From the NCBI RefSeq assembly GCF_018854015.1, contig NZ_JAAXYO010000048.1:41133-105132 (forward strand): a stretch of DNA of 64,000 bases, written 5' to 3'. The stretch is from Igneacidithiobacillus copahuensis. Lineage in GTDB: Bacteria; Pseudomonadota; Gammaproteobacteria; Acidithiobacillales; Acidithiobacillaceae. Shown piece by piece: positions 51,406 through 59,046 of the stretch (positions within the stretch are counted from its first letter, which is position 1; every line of letters begins with the position of its first letter). Made by a program: the position numbers and the translations under genes. The notes below the pieces were generated by a model that saw only the letters and a list, made by a program, of their open reading frames with translations, was not told the DNA's origin and searched no databases.

Positions 51406-51480
51406 TTCTAACGTGGAGGTAAGGGGCTGCGCTTTAGCGCAGTCCCAGCCCGAAGGGCGAACTTGACCGTAGGGTTAGGC
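51406..51480 (-). repeat. Integron attC site 6
   Basis: Bounded by TTCTAAC (51406) and GTTAGGC (to 51480), with central stem GGGCTGCGCTTTAGCGCAGTCCC. The stop codon of the 93-aa cassette gene is formed by the R'' box itself. Confidence 0.87.
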
Positions 51481-51756
51481 ATTCGTAAGTGTGAGAAAAA
51501 ATTGATGCATTTTAATTCCTTGAGGAGTAAGCCCGTAAATTTGTGGACTGGGGGCCGTCAAGTCATCAGAAATTATCATTCCATCGCTCCTGAGCTGCTC
51601 AAGCATCATTCGCGAAATTTTTGATAGAAAGATGTCAGCAGTTGGGTCGCCTGTAAGTTCAAGGCGAATGAAATCTTCAACCGACACGGGTGTAGATATA
51701 GCGCTTAACAACTGAAGTGCTCGCGCTGTTATTTCGACGCTGCTAGCTTGTTGCAT
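51475..51756 (-). CDS. Orphan cassette protein, possible winged helix, 93 aa
   Basis: The 93-residue protein (VEITARALQLLSAISTPVSV; KISRMMLEQLRSDGMIISDD; QIYGLTPQGIKMHQFFLTL) has the helix-helix-helix-beta-wing look of a small winged-helix domain with the ending GLTPQGIKM common in such folds. It could bind DNA or a protein partner. No family assigned. A good ribosome-binding site (AAGGGGA) precedes the ATG. Confidence 0.65.
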   Translation of the reverse strand: MQQASSVEITARALQLLSAISTPVSVEDFIRLELTGDPTADIFLSKISRMMLEQLRSDGMIISDDLTAPSPQIYGLTPQGIKMHQFFLTLTNA

Positions 51757-51788
51757 AAATTGTCCCCTTCCTTACTTTGTGTGCTGAT

Positions 51789-51846
51789 GCCTAACGTCTG
51801 AATTCACCGGCCTGTGCGGCTTTTCGCACAGGTCCGGTGGATAGCC
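51789..51846 (-). repeat. Integron attC site 7
   Basis: Starts with GCCTAAC (51789) and has inner arms TTCACCGG / GTCCGGTGGA and stem CCTGTGCGGC ... CACAGG. The second outer box is degenerate (GATAGCC near 51840-51846 in place of GTTAGGC). It follows the nuclease gene in the minus direction. Confidence 0.8.
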
Positions 51847-52499
51847 TACTGCGCCTTGTAGTTCTTAAATGAGTTACGGAATGCATGCACCAACCTCTCA
51901 ACTTCAGAGTTCTTGCACGTGGGGGAGATATCCCTTTCCCATCCATTTTTAACTCTGTGGCTGAGCAACTTATCCACGCTTGTTGATGATGTGTTCGATA
52001 CAAAAAATGGGCTTTTTGTCGATATATCCGCGACCAAGCCAACAAAGCCGCGAGCAAGATGCAACTGCAACGCAGACGTGTAGAACTTACATTCGATACC
52101 GACCAAGATGCGTGAAGAGCGCGGAGAAACCGAATTGAGTCTGCAGTTCTCTGCTTCGGCGCGATCAAGAAGGGCTACATCGAATTCGTGGAGGACACCG
52201 GATTTCCCTGCGACTTTAATACCTGTGTGAGCCTCAAGAGCGGGTCTGCCATTGAATTCGATTAGGCCGTGAGTGTAATTCTTCGCTGTGGAGTATATGT
52301 ATCCCGGAGTCGTTCGAAGTGTGAGTGAAGTTGCAGGATTGCCAGCGCGATCCTTGAAACTCACCGAGGCCCCTTCGTCTCGGGCTGCGCGGATTAGAAG
52401 GGTTAGAACATAGGCTTCGAATACGTCTGGCAAAGCTGAAGCAGCAACAGGGGCTGAGGAAATGGCAGCGCCCAGAACAGAAGAAATTGCGCTTATCAT
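51846..52499 (-). CDS. PD-(D/E)XK nuclease-like protein of a two-gene cassette
   Basis: The 217-residue protein has the pattern expected of a PD-(D/E)XK nuclease core: LEAHTGIKVAGKSGVLHEFD with Asp107, then ILVGIECKFY with Glu135-x-Lys137, after an N-terminal helix (PDVFEAYVLTLLIRAA). The D-x28-ExK spacing suits restriction-endonuclease or Mrr-like folds. It starts by TAATG overlap with the upstream coiled-coil gene, so both are made together. Restriction or defence is the likely role; no methyltransferase partner is present. Lower GC than flanking core genes. Confidence 0.7.
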   Translation of the reverse strand: MISAISSVLGAAISSAPVAASALPDVFEAYVLTLLIRAARDEGASVSFKDRAGNPATSLTLRTTPGYIYSTAKNYTHGLIEFNGRPALEAHTGIKVAGKSGVLHEFDVALLDRAEAENCRLNSVSPRSSRILVGIECKFYTSALQLHLARGFVGLVADISTKSPFFVSNTSSTSVDKLLSHRVKNGWERDISPTCKNSEVERLVHAFRNSFKNYKAQ

Positions 52500-52966
52500 T
52501 ATTGGTTCCGTATTTGACGTATTAGTTCTTCAATTTCTGATACTCGCCTATTGGCCTCAGCCAAGTTTGGGATGTTATCCATCGGCAGCTCATAACTGTC
52601 TTTTTCATCTTCTTCTGAGGCAAAAGTAAGGCCTTGAATCTGCAAGTTTTCAAGAGCACCTTTGATTTGCGAAGCCATCGCCGTGCCGTCAATGATGGCG
52701 CGCTTTGATGCTTCAAGAAGCAGCACCACGGATTCGGCGTCAGAGTAGTCTTGCCGTCGAACAAAGTCGGCGGATTGACTTCTCTTGAACTCGGTTTCAC
52801 TTAAGAGGCCAATCGAACGTCCTTCCACTTCCTTTAGGGTTTGAATCTTCTCTTCTGACAATCGTCCCGTTGCGAGTTCATCGCGCACCTGTTCTACCAA
52901 TATCCCGTAGCCCTTTTCCGTAAGGAATTCGGATACTTCTTGGAACAGTTTTTTGTAGTCACTCAA
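52499..52966 (-). CDS. Helical partner protein of the nuclease cassette
   Basis: The 155-residue protein is strongly helical and acidic (YKKLFQEVSEFLTEKGYGIL; RRQDYSDAESVVLLLEASKR; a C-terminal coiled coil EANRRVSEIEELIRQIRNQ). It starts at a TTG with AAGGA eight bases upstream. No catalytic motif is visible. The overlap of its stop with the nuclease start suggests a partner, inhibitor or targeting subunit. No family recognised. Confidence 0.7.
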   Translation of the reverse strand: MSDYKKLFQEVSEFLTEKGYGILVEQVRDELATGRLSEEKIQTLKEVEGRSIGLLSETEFKRSQSADFVRRQDYSDAESVVLLLEASKRAIIDGTAMASQIKGALENLQIQGLTFASEEDEKDSYELPMDNIPNLAEANRRVSEIEELIRQIRNQ

Positions 52967-52985
52967 GTGAAGATTCCTTTCTGTG

Positions 52986-53052
52986 GGCTAACGTCTGAAT
53001 TCACCAGCCTGCGCGGCTTTTCGCGCAGGTCCGGTGGGATGATTGGTTGGGC
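52986..53052 (-). repeat. Integron attC site 8
   Basis: Bounded by GGCTAAC (52986) and GTTGGGC (to 53052), with inner stem GCCTGCGCGGC ... CGCGCAGGT. It is nearly identical to sites 3 and 7 in its arms, and it follows the truncated acetyltransferase gene. Confidence 0.87.
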
Positions 53053-53061
53053 ACCTGCATT

Positions 53062-53330
53062 TCATGCGACCTCTGTGAGTTGCCGGGAGAAGAGGACGTG
53101 ATGATGGCCAGGACCATCACCATCTAAGCATATCGGGTAACCATTGACATTGCCATTACCGGCCAAGAGCTGGAACCCAAGCCGGCTATGAATGCGAATG
53201 GAGAACTCGTTGACTATAGGTGACATAACGGCCCGGACTTCAGTACAGCCAGGTCGTGCTGCGGCATCGGAGAACTGGCTATGAGCAGAGGTTATAAGTT
53301 GCATCCACGGTGCCGATGGCCTAATTAGTG
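53062..53330 (-). pseudogene. C-terminal fragment of a GNAT-like acetyltransferase cassette
   Basis: The minus frame reads WMQLITSAHSQFSDAAARPG, CTEVRAVMSPIVNEFSIRIH and SRLGFQLLAGNGNV, matching the last part of a GNAT fold (conserved Asn, then H-x3-LGF). The acetyl-CoA-binding core is missing: upstream of about 53330 the frame runs antisense into the zinc-ribbon gene at 53362. The cassette was cut at its 5' side, which marks the outer island edge. Confidence 0.6.
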
Positions 53331-53361
53331 GGGGAGCTTCTGCGGAAAAGGACGCGCTAAC

Positions 53362-54087
53362 ATGCTTACTACATGCCCAGAGTGCCGGGGAAACGTTTCC
53401 AGCGCCGCCGAGGCGTGCCCGCACTGCGGCCTGAAGAGGCCGGAGGGAGGGTGGGCAGAAGAGCCCAAGGTGCAGCCAGCGCAAAACAAAAAGCAGCCCG
53501 ATGGCTGCTTAGTAAAGACTCTCAAACTGGGGGTATTTGTAATTCTTGCCACGATCGGGATTACCTGGCTGGCGGTCCAAGGCAACTCAGCTTCTCACCA
53601 TCATACCCCGTCTCAGAGCGCGGCCGCACCAAGCCAGGAAGCCGCCCACGCATCTCCCGCCAAAGGGACCACGCTTATGGTCGATGGGACATCCTGGCCA
53701 GCCTTGGAGGTGAGCCGCGTAAAGTTCGCGGTGCTAGGAATGAGCGTGCTTCACTCTGTGTACATGAACAATGTTGATCAGACGTTCACCGCGCCGACGG
53801 GTGCGCATTTTTTGATCATTGAGATTGCAGTGAAGAATCTCCAAAGGAGTCCCATAAGCCTTGAGACTTCGGAGGTCACGGTATTCGGCCCAGATGGCTC
53901 GAAGTACGAGGCGTCATCCAACACCATTTATCTGAGGCACGCTTTCCCGCTACTGGCTGACCTCAACCCAGGCATCACAAAAAAGATGCTGATCATGTTC
54001 GAAGTGCCTAACTCGTTAACGAAGAAGAACTTCTCGCTCCGGTTCCAAGGTGGCGCAACGGGGCACTCGGTGACGGTGCCGATGTAG
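53362..54087 (+). CDS. Zinc-ribbon membrane protein with a DUF4352-like extracytoplasmic domain
   Basis: The 241-residue protein has an N-terminal zinc ribbon (CPECRGNVSSAAEACPHCGL), a membrane helix (LGVFVILATIGITWLAV, about residue 60), a linker, and a beta-rich domain (GAHFLIIEIAVKNLQRSPIS; EVTVFGPDGSKYEAS; KMLIMFEVPNSL) of DUF4352 type. AAAGGA precedes the ATG. It sits between the cassette island and argH. The architecture echoes the zinc-ribbon proteins at 22-26 kb; function unknown. Confidence 0.8.
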   Translation: MLTTCPECRGNVSSAAEACPHCGLKRPEGGWAEEPKVQPAQNKKQPDGCLVKTLKLGVFVILATIGITWLAVQGNSASHHHTPSQSAAAPSQEAAHASPAKGTTLMVDGTSWPALEVSRVKFAVLGMSVLHSVYMNNVDQTFTAPTGAHFLIIEIAVKNLQRSPISLETSEVTVFGPDGSKYEASSNTIYLRHAFPLLADLNPGITKKMLIMFEVPNSLTKKNFSLRFQGGATGHSVTVPM

Positions 54088-54170
54088 ACCAAGCTATGGG
54101 GCAGGGATGTCGTCGACCTGGTCCGTCACGAGCGCTTTGGGTATAGTCGCGGCAAGCGAGGAGGTCTGTG

Positions 54171-55559
54171 ATGAGTGAAAAAATGTGGGGCGGGCGCTTT
54201 ACCGCCGGTACCGATTCTCTGGTCGAGCGTTTTACCTCGTCCATTGCCGTGGATCGACGCCTCTATGCCGAGGATATTCGCGGCTCGATGGCGCACGCGC
54301 GCATGCTGGGGCGGGTGGGCGTGCTGACAGCGGCCGAGGTGGAGACGATCTGCAGCGGGCTGCAGAGAATCGGCCAAGAGATTGCCGACGGTCAATTCGC
54401 CTATTCGGACAGCCTCGAAGACATCCACATGCACATCGAGAGCCGTCTGATTGCGCTCATTGGCGATACCGGCAAAAAACTGCACACCGGCCGCTCGCGC
54501 AACGACCAGGTGGCTACCGACATGCGTCTGTACACCCGCGGCGCCATCGACCACCTGCTCGCTCTTCTGCGCGCGCTGCAGGGGGTCTTCGTGGATCTTG
54601 CCGAGCGCGAAGTCGACACCATCCTGCCTGGCCTCACCCATTTACAGGTGGCCCAGCCCGTCACCTTCGGCCACCACTGTATGGCCTATGTCGAGATGTT
54701 CCGCCGCGATGCCGAGCGTTTGCGCGATGCCCGCAAGCGGGTCAACGTCTTGCCCCTCGGCGCTGCGGCCCTGGCCGGGACCACCTTCCCCATTGACCGC
54801 TGGGATGTGGCGCGCGAACTCGGCTTCGATCATGTCGCGGAAAACAGTCTCGACGCCGTTTCCGATCGCGATTTTCTGCTCGAGACCCTGGCGGCCCTCT
54901 CCCTCATCGCGATGCATCTGTCGCGTCTGGCAGAAGAGCTGATCTATTGGATGTCGGCGGCCCTCGCCTTCATCGACCTGCCGGACGCCTTCTGTACCGG
55001 CTCAAGCATCATGCCGCAAAAGAAAAACCCCGATGTGGCTGAACTCATCCGCGGCAAGAGTGGCAAGGTCATGGGGCAACTCACGGCGTTGCTCGTCCTC
55101 ATGAAAGGGCAGGCCCTCGCCTACAACCGCGACAATCAAGAAGACAAGAGTATTTTCTTCACCGCGCTGGACGAAATCGAGGCCAGCCTCCAGCTCCTGA
55201 CCCGCATGCTGCCCGGCCTGCAGACCCGTCCGGCGCGGATGCGGGCAGAAGCGGAAAAGGGCTTTGCCACCGCCACCGATCTCGCCGACTACCTGGTACG
55301 CAAAGGGGTGCCCTTCCGCGATGCCCATGCGGTGGTCGGTCGCGCCGTCCGCCTGGCGCAGGAGCGCGGTATCGGCCTGGAAGCCTTGCCACTGGCCGAA
55401 CTGCAGGCCCTGTCACCAGCAATCGCCGATGACGTCTTCCAGGTGCTCACCCTGGAAGGATCGGTCGCAGCGCGCAAGCACCTCGGCGGCACCGCGCCCG
55501 AACAGGTGCGCGCCGCCATTGCCCGCGCTCGGCAGCGATTGGCGGGAGAAGGTGCATGA
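54171..55559 (+). CDS. argH: Argininosuccinate lyase
   Basis: Last step of arginine synthesis. The 462-residue protein starts MSEKMWGGRFTAGTDSLVER, has TGRSRNDQVATDMRLY (substrate contacts), and the signature GSSIMPQKKNPDVAELIRGK (catalytic flexible loop). AGGAGG precedes the ATG at 54171. It overlaps the small lipoprotein gene by four bases and so heads an argH-lptM-lysA operon. Confidence 0.96.
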   Translation: MSEKMWGGRFTAGTDSLVERFTSSIAVDRRLYAEDIRGSMAHARMLGRVGVLTAAEVETICSGLQRIGQEIADGQFAYSDSLEDIHMHIESRLIALIGDTGKKLHTGRSRNDQVATDMRLYTRGAIDHLLALLRALQGVFVDLAEREVDTILPGLTHLQVAQPVTFGHHCMAYVEMFRRDAERLRDARKRVNVLPLGAAALAGTTFPIDRWDVARELGFDHVAENSLDAVSDRDFLLETLAALSLIAMHLSRLAEELIYWMSAALAFIDLPDAFCTGSSIMPQKKNPDVAELIRGKSGKVMGQLTALLVLMKGQALAYNRDNQEDKSIFFTALDEIEASLQLLTRMLPGLQTRPARMRAEAEKGFATATDLADYLVRKGVPFRDAHAVVGRAVRLAQERGIGLEALPLAELQALSPAIADDVFQVLTLEGSVAARKHLGGTAPEQVRAAIARARQRLAGEGA

Positions 55560-55687
55560 CGCCATTACGCCCCTGGGTCCTGCTGCTCTTGCTTGGCAGT
55601 CTGGCCTTGGCCGGTTGCGGACGCAAAACGCCGCTCACCCTTCCCAAGGCCCCCACCCCCGTCAGCGCCCCAACGAGTAGCCACTGA
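55556..55687 (+). CDS. lptM: LptM-like small lipoprotein
   Basis: A 43-residue protein: signal LLLLLGSLALAGC (lipobox LAGC, Cys at about 20), then GRKTPLTLPKAPTPVSAPTS. In many proteobacteria a short lipoprotein of this type (YifL/LptM) sits between argH-like and lysA-dapF genes; LptM assists assembly of the LptDE lipopolysaccharide transporter in E. coli. It overlaps argH by four bases and lysA by one (TGATG). Confidence 0.8.
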   Translation: MTPLRPWVLLLLLGSLALAGCGRKTPLTLPKAPTPVSAPTSSH

Positions 55688-56937
55688 TGCACCCCTTTCA
55701 TTATCAAAACGGGCAGCTGTACGTGGATGACTGCCCGCTGCACGAAATCGTGGCGCGCTATGGCACGCCCTGCTATGTCTACTCCGAACTGCATCTGCGC
55801 GAGCGTTACCACGCCTTCGCGCATGCGCTGGGCGCGCAGACCCTGACCTGCTACGCGGTAAAAGCCAACAGTAACCTGCATCTATTGCGCCTTCTGGCAC
55901 AATGGGGTGCGGGCTTCGATATCGTCTCCGGCGGGGAACTGGCGCGGGTGCTGCGGGCCGGCGGCGATCCAAAAAAGATCGTCTTTTCCGGGGTAGGAAA
56001 AAGTCGCGAGGAGATTCGCGCCGCCCTGGATGCAGGGATTTTCTGCCTGAATGTGGAATCTGCCGCCGAGCTCGAGCGCATTGCCGAAGTGGCGACCGAG
56101 ATGGGCGGACGGGCACCGGTTGCCCTGCGCGTTAATCCGGATGTCGACGCCGGCACCCACCAGTACATCGCCACCGGCCTGAAGGAGAGCAAGTTCGGCA
56201 TTCCCATCGCCGCTGCCGAAGATCTCTACCGGCGCGCGGCAGAGTGGCCAAGTATCGAGTTCATTGGTGTAGCGGCTCACATCGGCTCCCAGCTCATCGA
56301 TCTGCAACCCCTGGGTGCCGCTGCCCGGCGTCTGCGGGATCTGTACGAACGCCTGCGCCGCCACGGCATAGAGCTGGCGCATATCGATTTGGGCGGCGGA
56401 GTCGGTATCCGCTACCACGACGAAGTACCCCCGAGCCCAGCCGACTATGCCGCCATTCTCGATGATGCCCTTGCCGGTCTGGAGGTCCATCGAGTGGTGG
56501 AGTTAGGGCGCGCCTTGGTCGGCAATGCCGGGACCCTGCTCACCCGTGTCGAATACTGGAAAGAGAACGAGGGCAAGCATTTCTGCGTGGTCGATGCGGC
56601 CATGAACGACCTGTTGCGCCCCAGCCTCTACGGTGCCTGGCACGAGATCCTGCCGCTGCGACAAAGCGCAGCGCCGCTGCAGGAATGCGATGTGGTGGGG
56701 CCGGTCTGCGAGAGTGGTGATTTCTTCGCCAAGAACCGTTCTCTCCCTGCCGTCCCCGTCGGGGAGAACCTCGCCATCCTCGGTGCCGGCGCCTACGGCT
56801 TTGCCATGAGCAGCCAGTACAATACGCGCCCACGCGCTCCGGAAGTCTTGGTACAGGGAGCGGAAAGTCGCTGTATTCGACGCCGCGAAACCCTTGCCGA
56901 TCTGCTCAGCCCGGAAGAGGACTGCCCCCTCGACTAA
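55687..56937 (+). CDS. lysA: Diaminopimelate decarboxylase
   Basis: PLP enzyme that makes L-lysine. The 416-residue protein has the PLP lysine in TCYAVKANSNLHLL, FDIVSGGELARVL, HIGSQLIDLQPL, GGGVGIRY for PLP phosphate, and GPVCESGDFFAKNR with the active-site Cys. dapF, often next, is not present; a convergent PLD-type gene overlaps its end by four bases. Confidence 0.96.
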   Translation: MHPFHYQNGQLYVDDCPLHEIVARYGTPCYVYSELHLRERYHAFAHALGAQTLTCYAVKANSNLHLLRLLAQWGAGFDIVSGGELARVLRAGGDPKKIVFSGVGKSREEIRAALDAGIFCLNVESAAELERIAEVATEMGGRAPVALRVNPDVDAGTHQYIATGLKESKFGIPIAAAEDLYRRAAEWPSIEFIGVAAHIGSQLIDLQPLGAAARRLRDLYERLRRHGIELAHIDLGGGVGIRYHDEVPPSPADYAAILDDALAGLEVHRVVELGRALVGNAGTLLTRVEYWKENEGKHFCVVDAAMNDLLRPSLYGAWHEILPLRQSAAPLQECDVVGPVCESGDFFAKNRSLPAVPVGENLAILGAGAYGFAMSSQYNTRPRAPEVLVQGAESRCIRRRETLADLLSPEEDCPLD

Positions 56938-57845
56938 GCGCTGCCGCCTTTGGGCATCTCGGTACTGGCCTGCGCCCAGTCTGCAACAAACTGGGCGCGT
57001 AGCACGGATAATGCCTCATCGCGCAGCACTACCCCCATCTCACGGTTCTTCTGCAGGCTGGTTTCCGAGACATTTTCCGAACCAACGAAGGCCAATCGTG
57101 CGCCGACCATCATCTTTGCATGAAGATATACGGGTTTTTCGGGCAAGAAACGCACCTGGCAAGCATGTGCACGGAGAAAAGCGACATTTTCCCGATCCTC
57201 AGCGCTGAGCGTGGCGGGCAAAATCAGACGCAGATCCGCACCCTTCGCCGCCAGGGCATCAAGAACGGGAGAATATTTACCCAGCTCCTCACTCTCGACA
57301 TCCAGAGGCCCGGGCTGCTGGATAATCTCCAGCAACTGCTGCACCGACGTTCCCGGCGATAGGACGAGATCGCGATGGGTGAAGGCTGGCGCGCGCCGTT
57401 GCTCCCAATCCGCCGCAAAGACCGCATGCACGGCGCGGACCAGCACCGGATCGTGCGTCACCCAGAGATACTCCCGGTTGTGGTGAAATGCGGACCAGCT
57501 GAAATTGGCCGTGCCGATCTCACACTCGGTATCATTACAGAGATATTTCGCGTGATAAAAGGCGTATTGGTCGCCGTGGCTGGTAAAACGATAGGGAGCC
57601 CAGTGCAGTTCGGCACCCGTAGCGCGAATCTCCCGCTCTTCCTTATGTACCTGCCAGGGCCGCATATGGTAGGGCTTGCTATCGATGATCACCCGCACCT
57701 GCACGCCACGAAGCGCGGCAGCCGTCAGAGCGTCCAGCAACTTGCGATCGCTAAGGTAATAGACACCCACATCCACTTGGTGTTTGGCCTGATCAACGAT
57801 CTGCACTAAAGGAGCCGGTCCGGCTTGGGGTTCGATATAGAGCAT
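56934..57845 (-). CDS. Phospholipase D-like (PLDc) family protein
   Basis: The 303-residue protein has two PLDc repeats. The first HKD motif is intact (H98-A-K100-YLCN-D105) and is followed by IGTANFSWSAFHHNRE. The second has H242 and K244 but Ala249 where Asp is expected, followed by VGSENVSETSLQKNRE. There is no signal peptide, so it appears cytoplasmic. It may be a nuclease, a phosphodiesterase or a cardiolipin-synthase relative; the sequence does not decide. Confidence 0.85.
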   Translation of the reverse strand: MLYIEPQAGPAPLVQIVDQAKHQVDVGVYYLSDRKLLDALTAAALRGVQVRVIIDSKPYHMRPWQVHKEEREIRATGAELHWAPYRFTSHGDQYAFYHAKYLCNDTECEIGTANFSWSAFHHNREYLWVTHDPVLVRAVHAVFAADWEQRRAPAFTHRDLVLSPGTSVQQLLEIIQQPGPLDVESEELGKYSPVLDALAAKGADLRLILPATLSAEDRENVAFLRAHACQVRFLPEKPVYLHAKMMVGARLAFVGSENVSETSLQKNREMGVVLRDEALSVLRAQFVADWAQASTEMPKGGSA

Positions 57846-57854
57846 GCAAAAACC

Positions 57855-58949
57855 TCAGAATGGCAGCAGACGCCAGAAAACCTGCTCACCCGCCCGCAGC
57901 GGTACGACCGTCTCGTCTCCGCAACCCAAACGCTCTGGCACCGGCCATGTTTCCCGACGCAACGTTACCTGCTCAGGATTACAGGGCAGTCCGTAGAAGG
58001 CCGGGCCATGGCGACTGGCAAAATCCTCCAGCCGGTCCAGGGCATTGGCCTGGGCGAAGGCCTCGGCATAGAGCTCGATGGCCGCATGTGCGGTGTAGAT
58101 ACCGGCGCAACCGCAGCTCGACTCCTTGGCTGAGCGCGGATGCGGGGCGCTGTCGGTACCGAGAAAAAACTGAGGACTCCCACTGGTGGCGGCGGCTATC
58201 AGTGCCTGCCGGTGCTGCTCCCGCTTGAGGACAGGCAGACAGTAATGATGGGGGCGAATCCCGCCCTGGAACAGGGCATTGCGATTGAGCAGCAAATGGT
58301 GCGCGGTGATGGTGGCGGCGGTGCGCGGCCCCGCAGCTTGCACAAAATCCACCGCAGTGCTGGTAGTGACGTGCTCCAGCACCATGCGCAGTTCCGGGAA
58401 ATCGCGACGCAGGGGCGCCAGATGGCGATCAATGAATACCGCCTCCCGATCGAACACATCCACCGCCGGGTCCGTCACTTCGCCATGCATTAGCAAGGGC
58501 AAATCCAGCTCCTCCATCGCGGCAAGGACGGGAAGCACCTGGCGCAGATCGCGCACGCCATTTTCCGAATTGGTGGTCGCTCCCGCCGGATAGTATTTGA
58601 CCGCGTGCACCAAGCCGCTTTCCTTCGCTGCCCGTATCTCTGCAACCGGTGTCGCCTCGGTCAGGTACAGGGTCATCAGCGGCGTGAAGCGCATCCCCTC
58701 TGGCAAGGCCGCCAGAATCCGCTGGCGATAGGCTGCGGCAGCCGCAACCGTGGTGATCGGGGGGTTTAGATTGGGCATGACGATGGCGCGACCAAAACGC
58801 GCGGCAGTGTCGGGTAATACGCTGCGCAACATGGCCCCATCCCGTAGATGCAGATGCCAGTCGTCTGGCCGCAGGATGCGGATTTCTTCTACCTCTGTCG
58901 ATTTCACCCCGGAAGCCCCCAATCTTTCGCACGTTGCCAAGGGTACCAT
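57855..58949 (-). CDS. pyrC: Dihydroorotase, PyrC type
   Basis: Zinc enzyme of pyrimidine synthesis. The 364-residue protein has the metal-binding RPDDWHLHLRDG, KYYPAGATTNSENGV (carboxylated Lys), LLMHGEVTD, LEHVTTSTAVDFV, TITAHHLLLNRN and GTDSAPHP. The ATG at 58949 has GAGG ten bases upstream; a GTG at 58907 would give a length closer to the E. coli enzyme, so the N-terminus is uncertain. It is 97 bases downstream of the penicillin-binding protein gene. Confidence 0.93.
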   Translation of the reverse strand: MVPLATCERLGASGVKSTEVEEIRILRPDDWHLHLRDGAMLRSVLPDTAARFGRAIVMPNLNPPITTVAAAAAYRQRILAALPEGMRFTPLMTLYLTEATPVAEIRAAKESGLVHAVKYYPAGATTNSENGVRDLRQVLPVLAAMEELDLPLLMHGEVTDPAVDVFDREAVFIDRHLAPLRRDFPELRMVLEHVTTSTAVDFVQAAGPRTAATITAHHLLLNRNALFQGGIRPHHYCLPVLKREQHRQALIAAATSGSPQFFLGTDSAPHPRSAKESSCGCAGIYTAHAAIELYAEAFAQANALDRLEDFASRHGPAFYGLPCNPEQVTLRRETWPVPERLGCGDETVVPLRAGEQVFWRLLPF

Positions 58950-59046
58950 TGCGCGCTACCCTCGCCTATGCTCCCGCGGAGGATCCGAAACCGTCGCCAC
59001 CGTTGCCCACAGCAAGTACCTTTCCGTTGCTCCGCGAAGCATTCGC

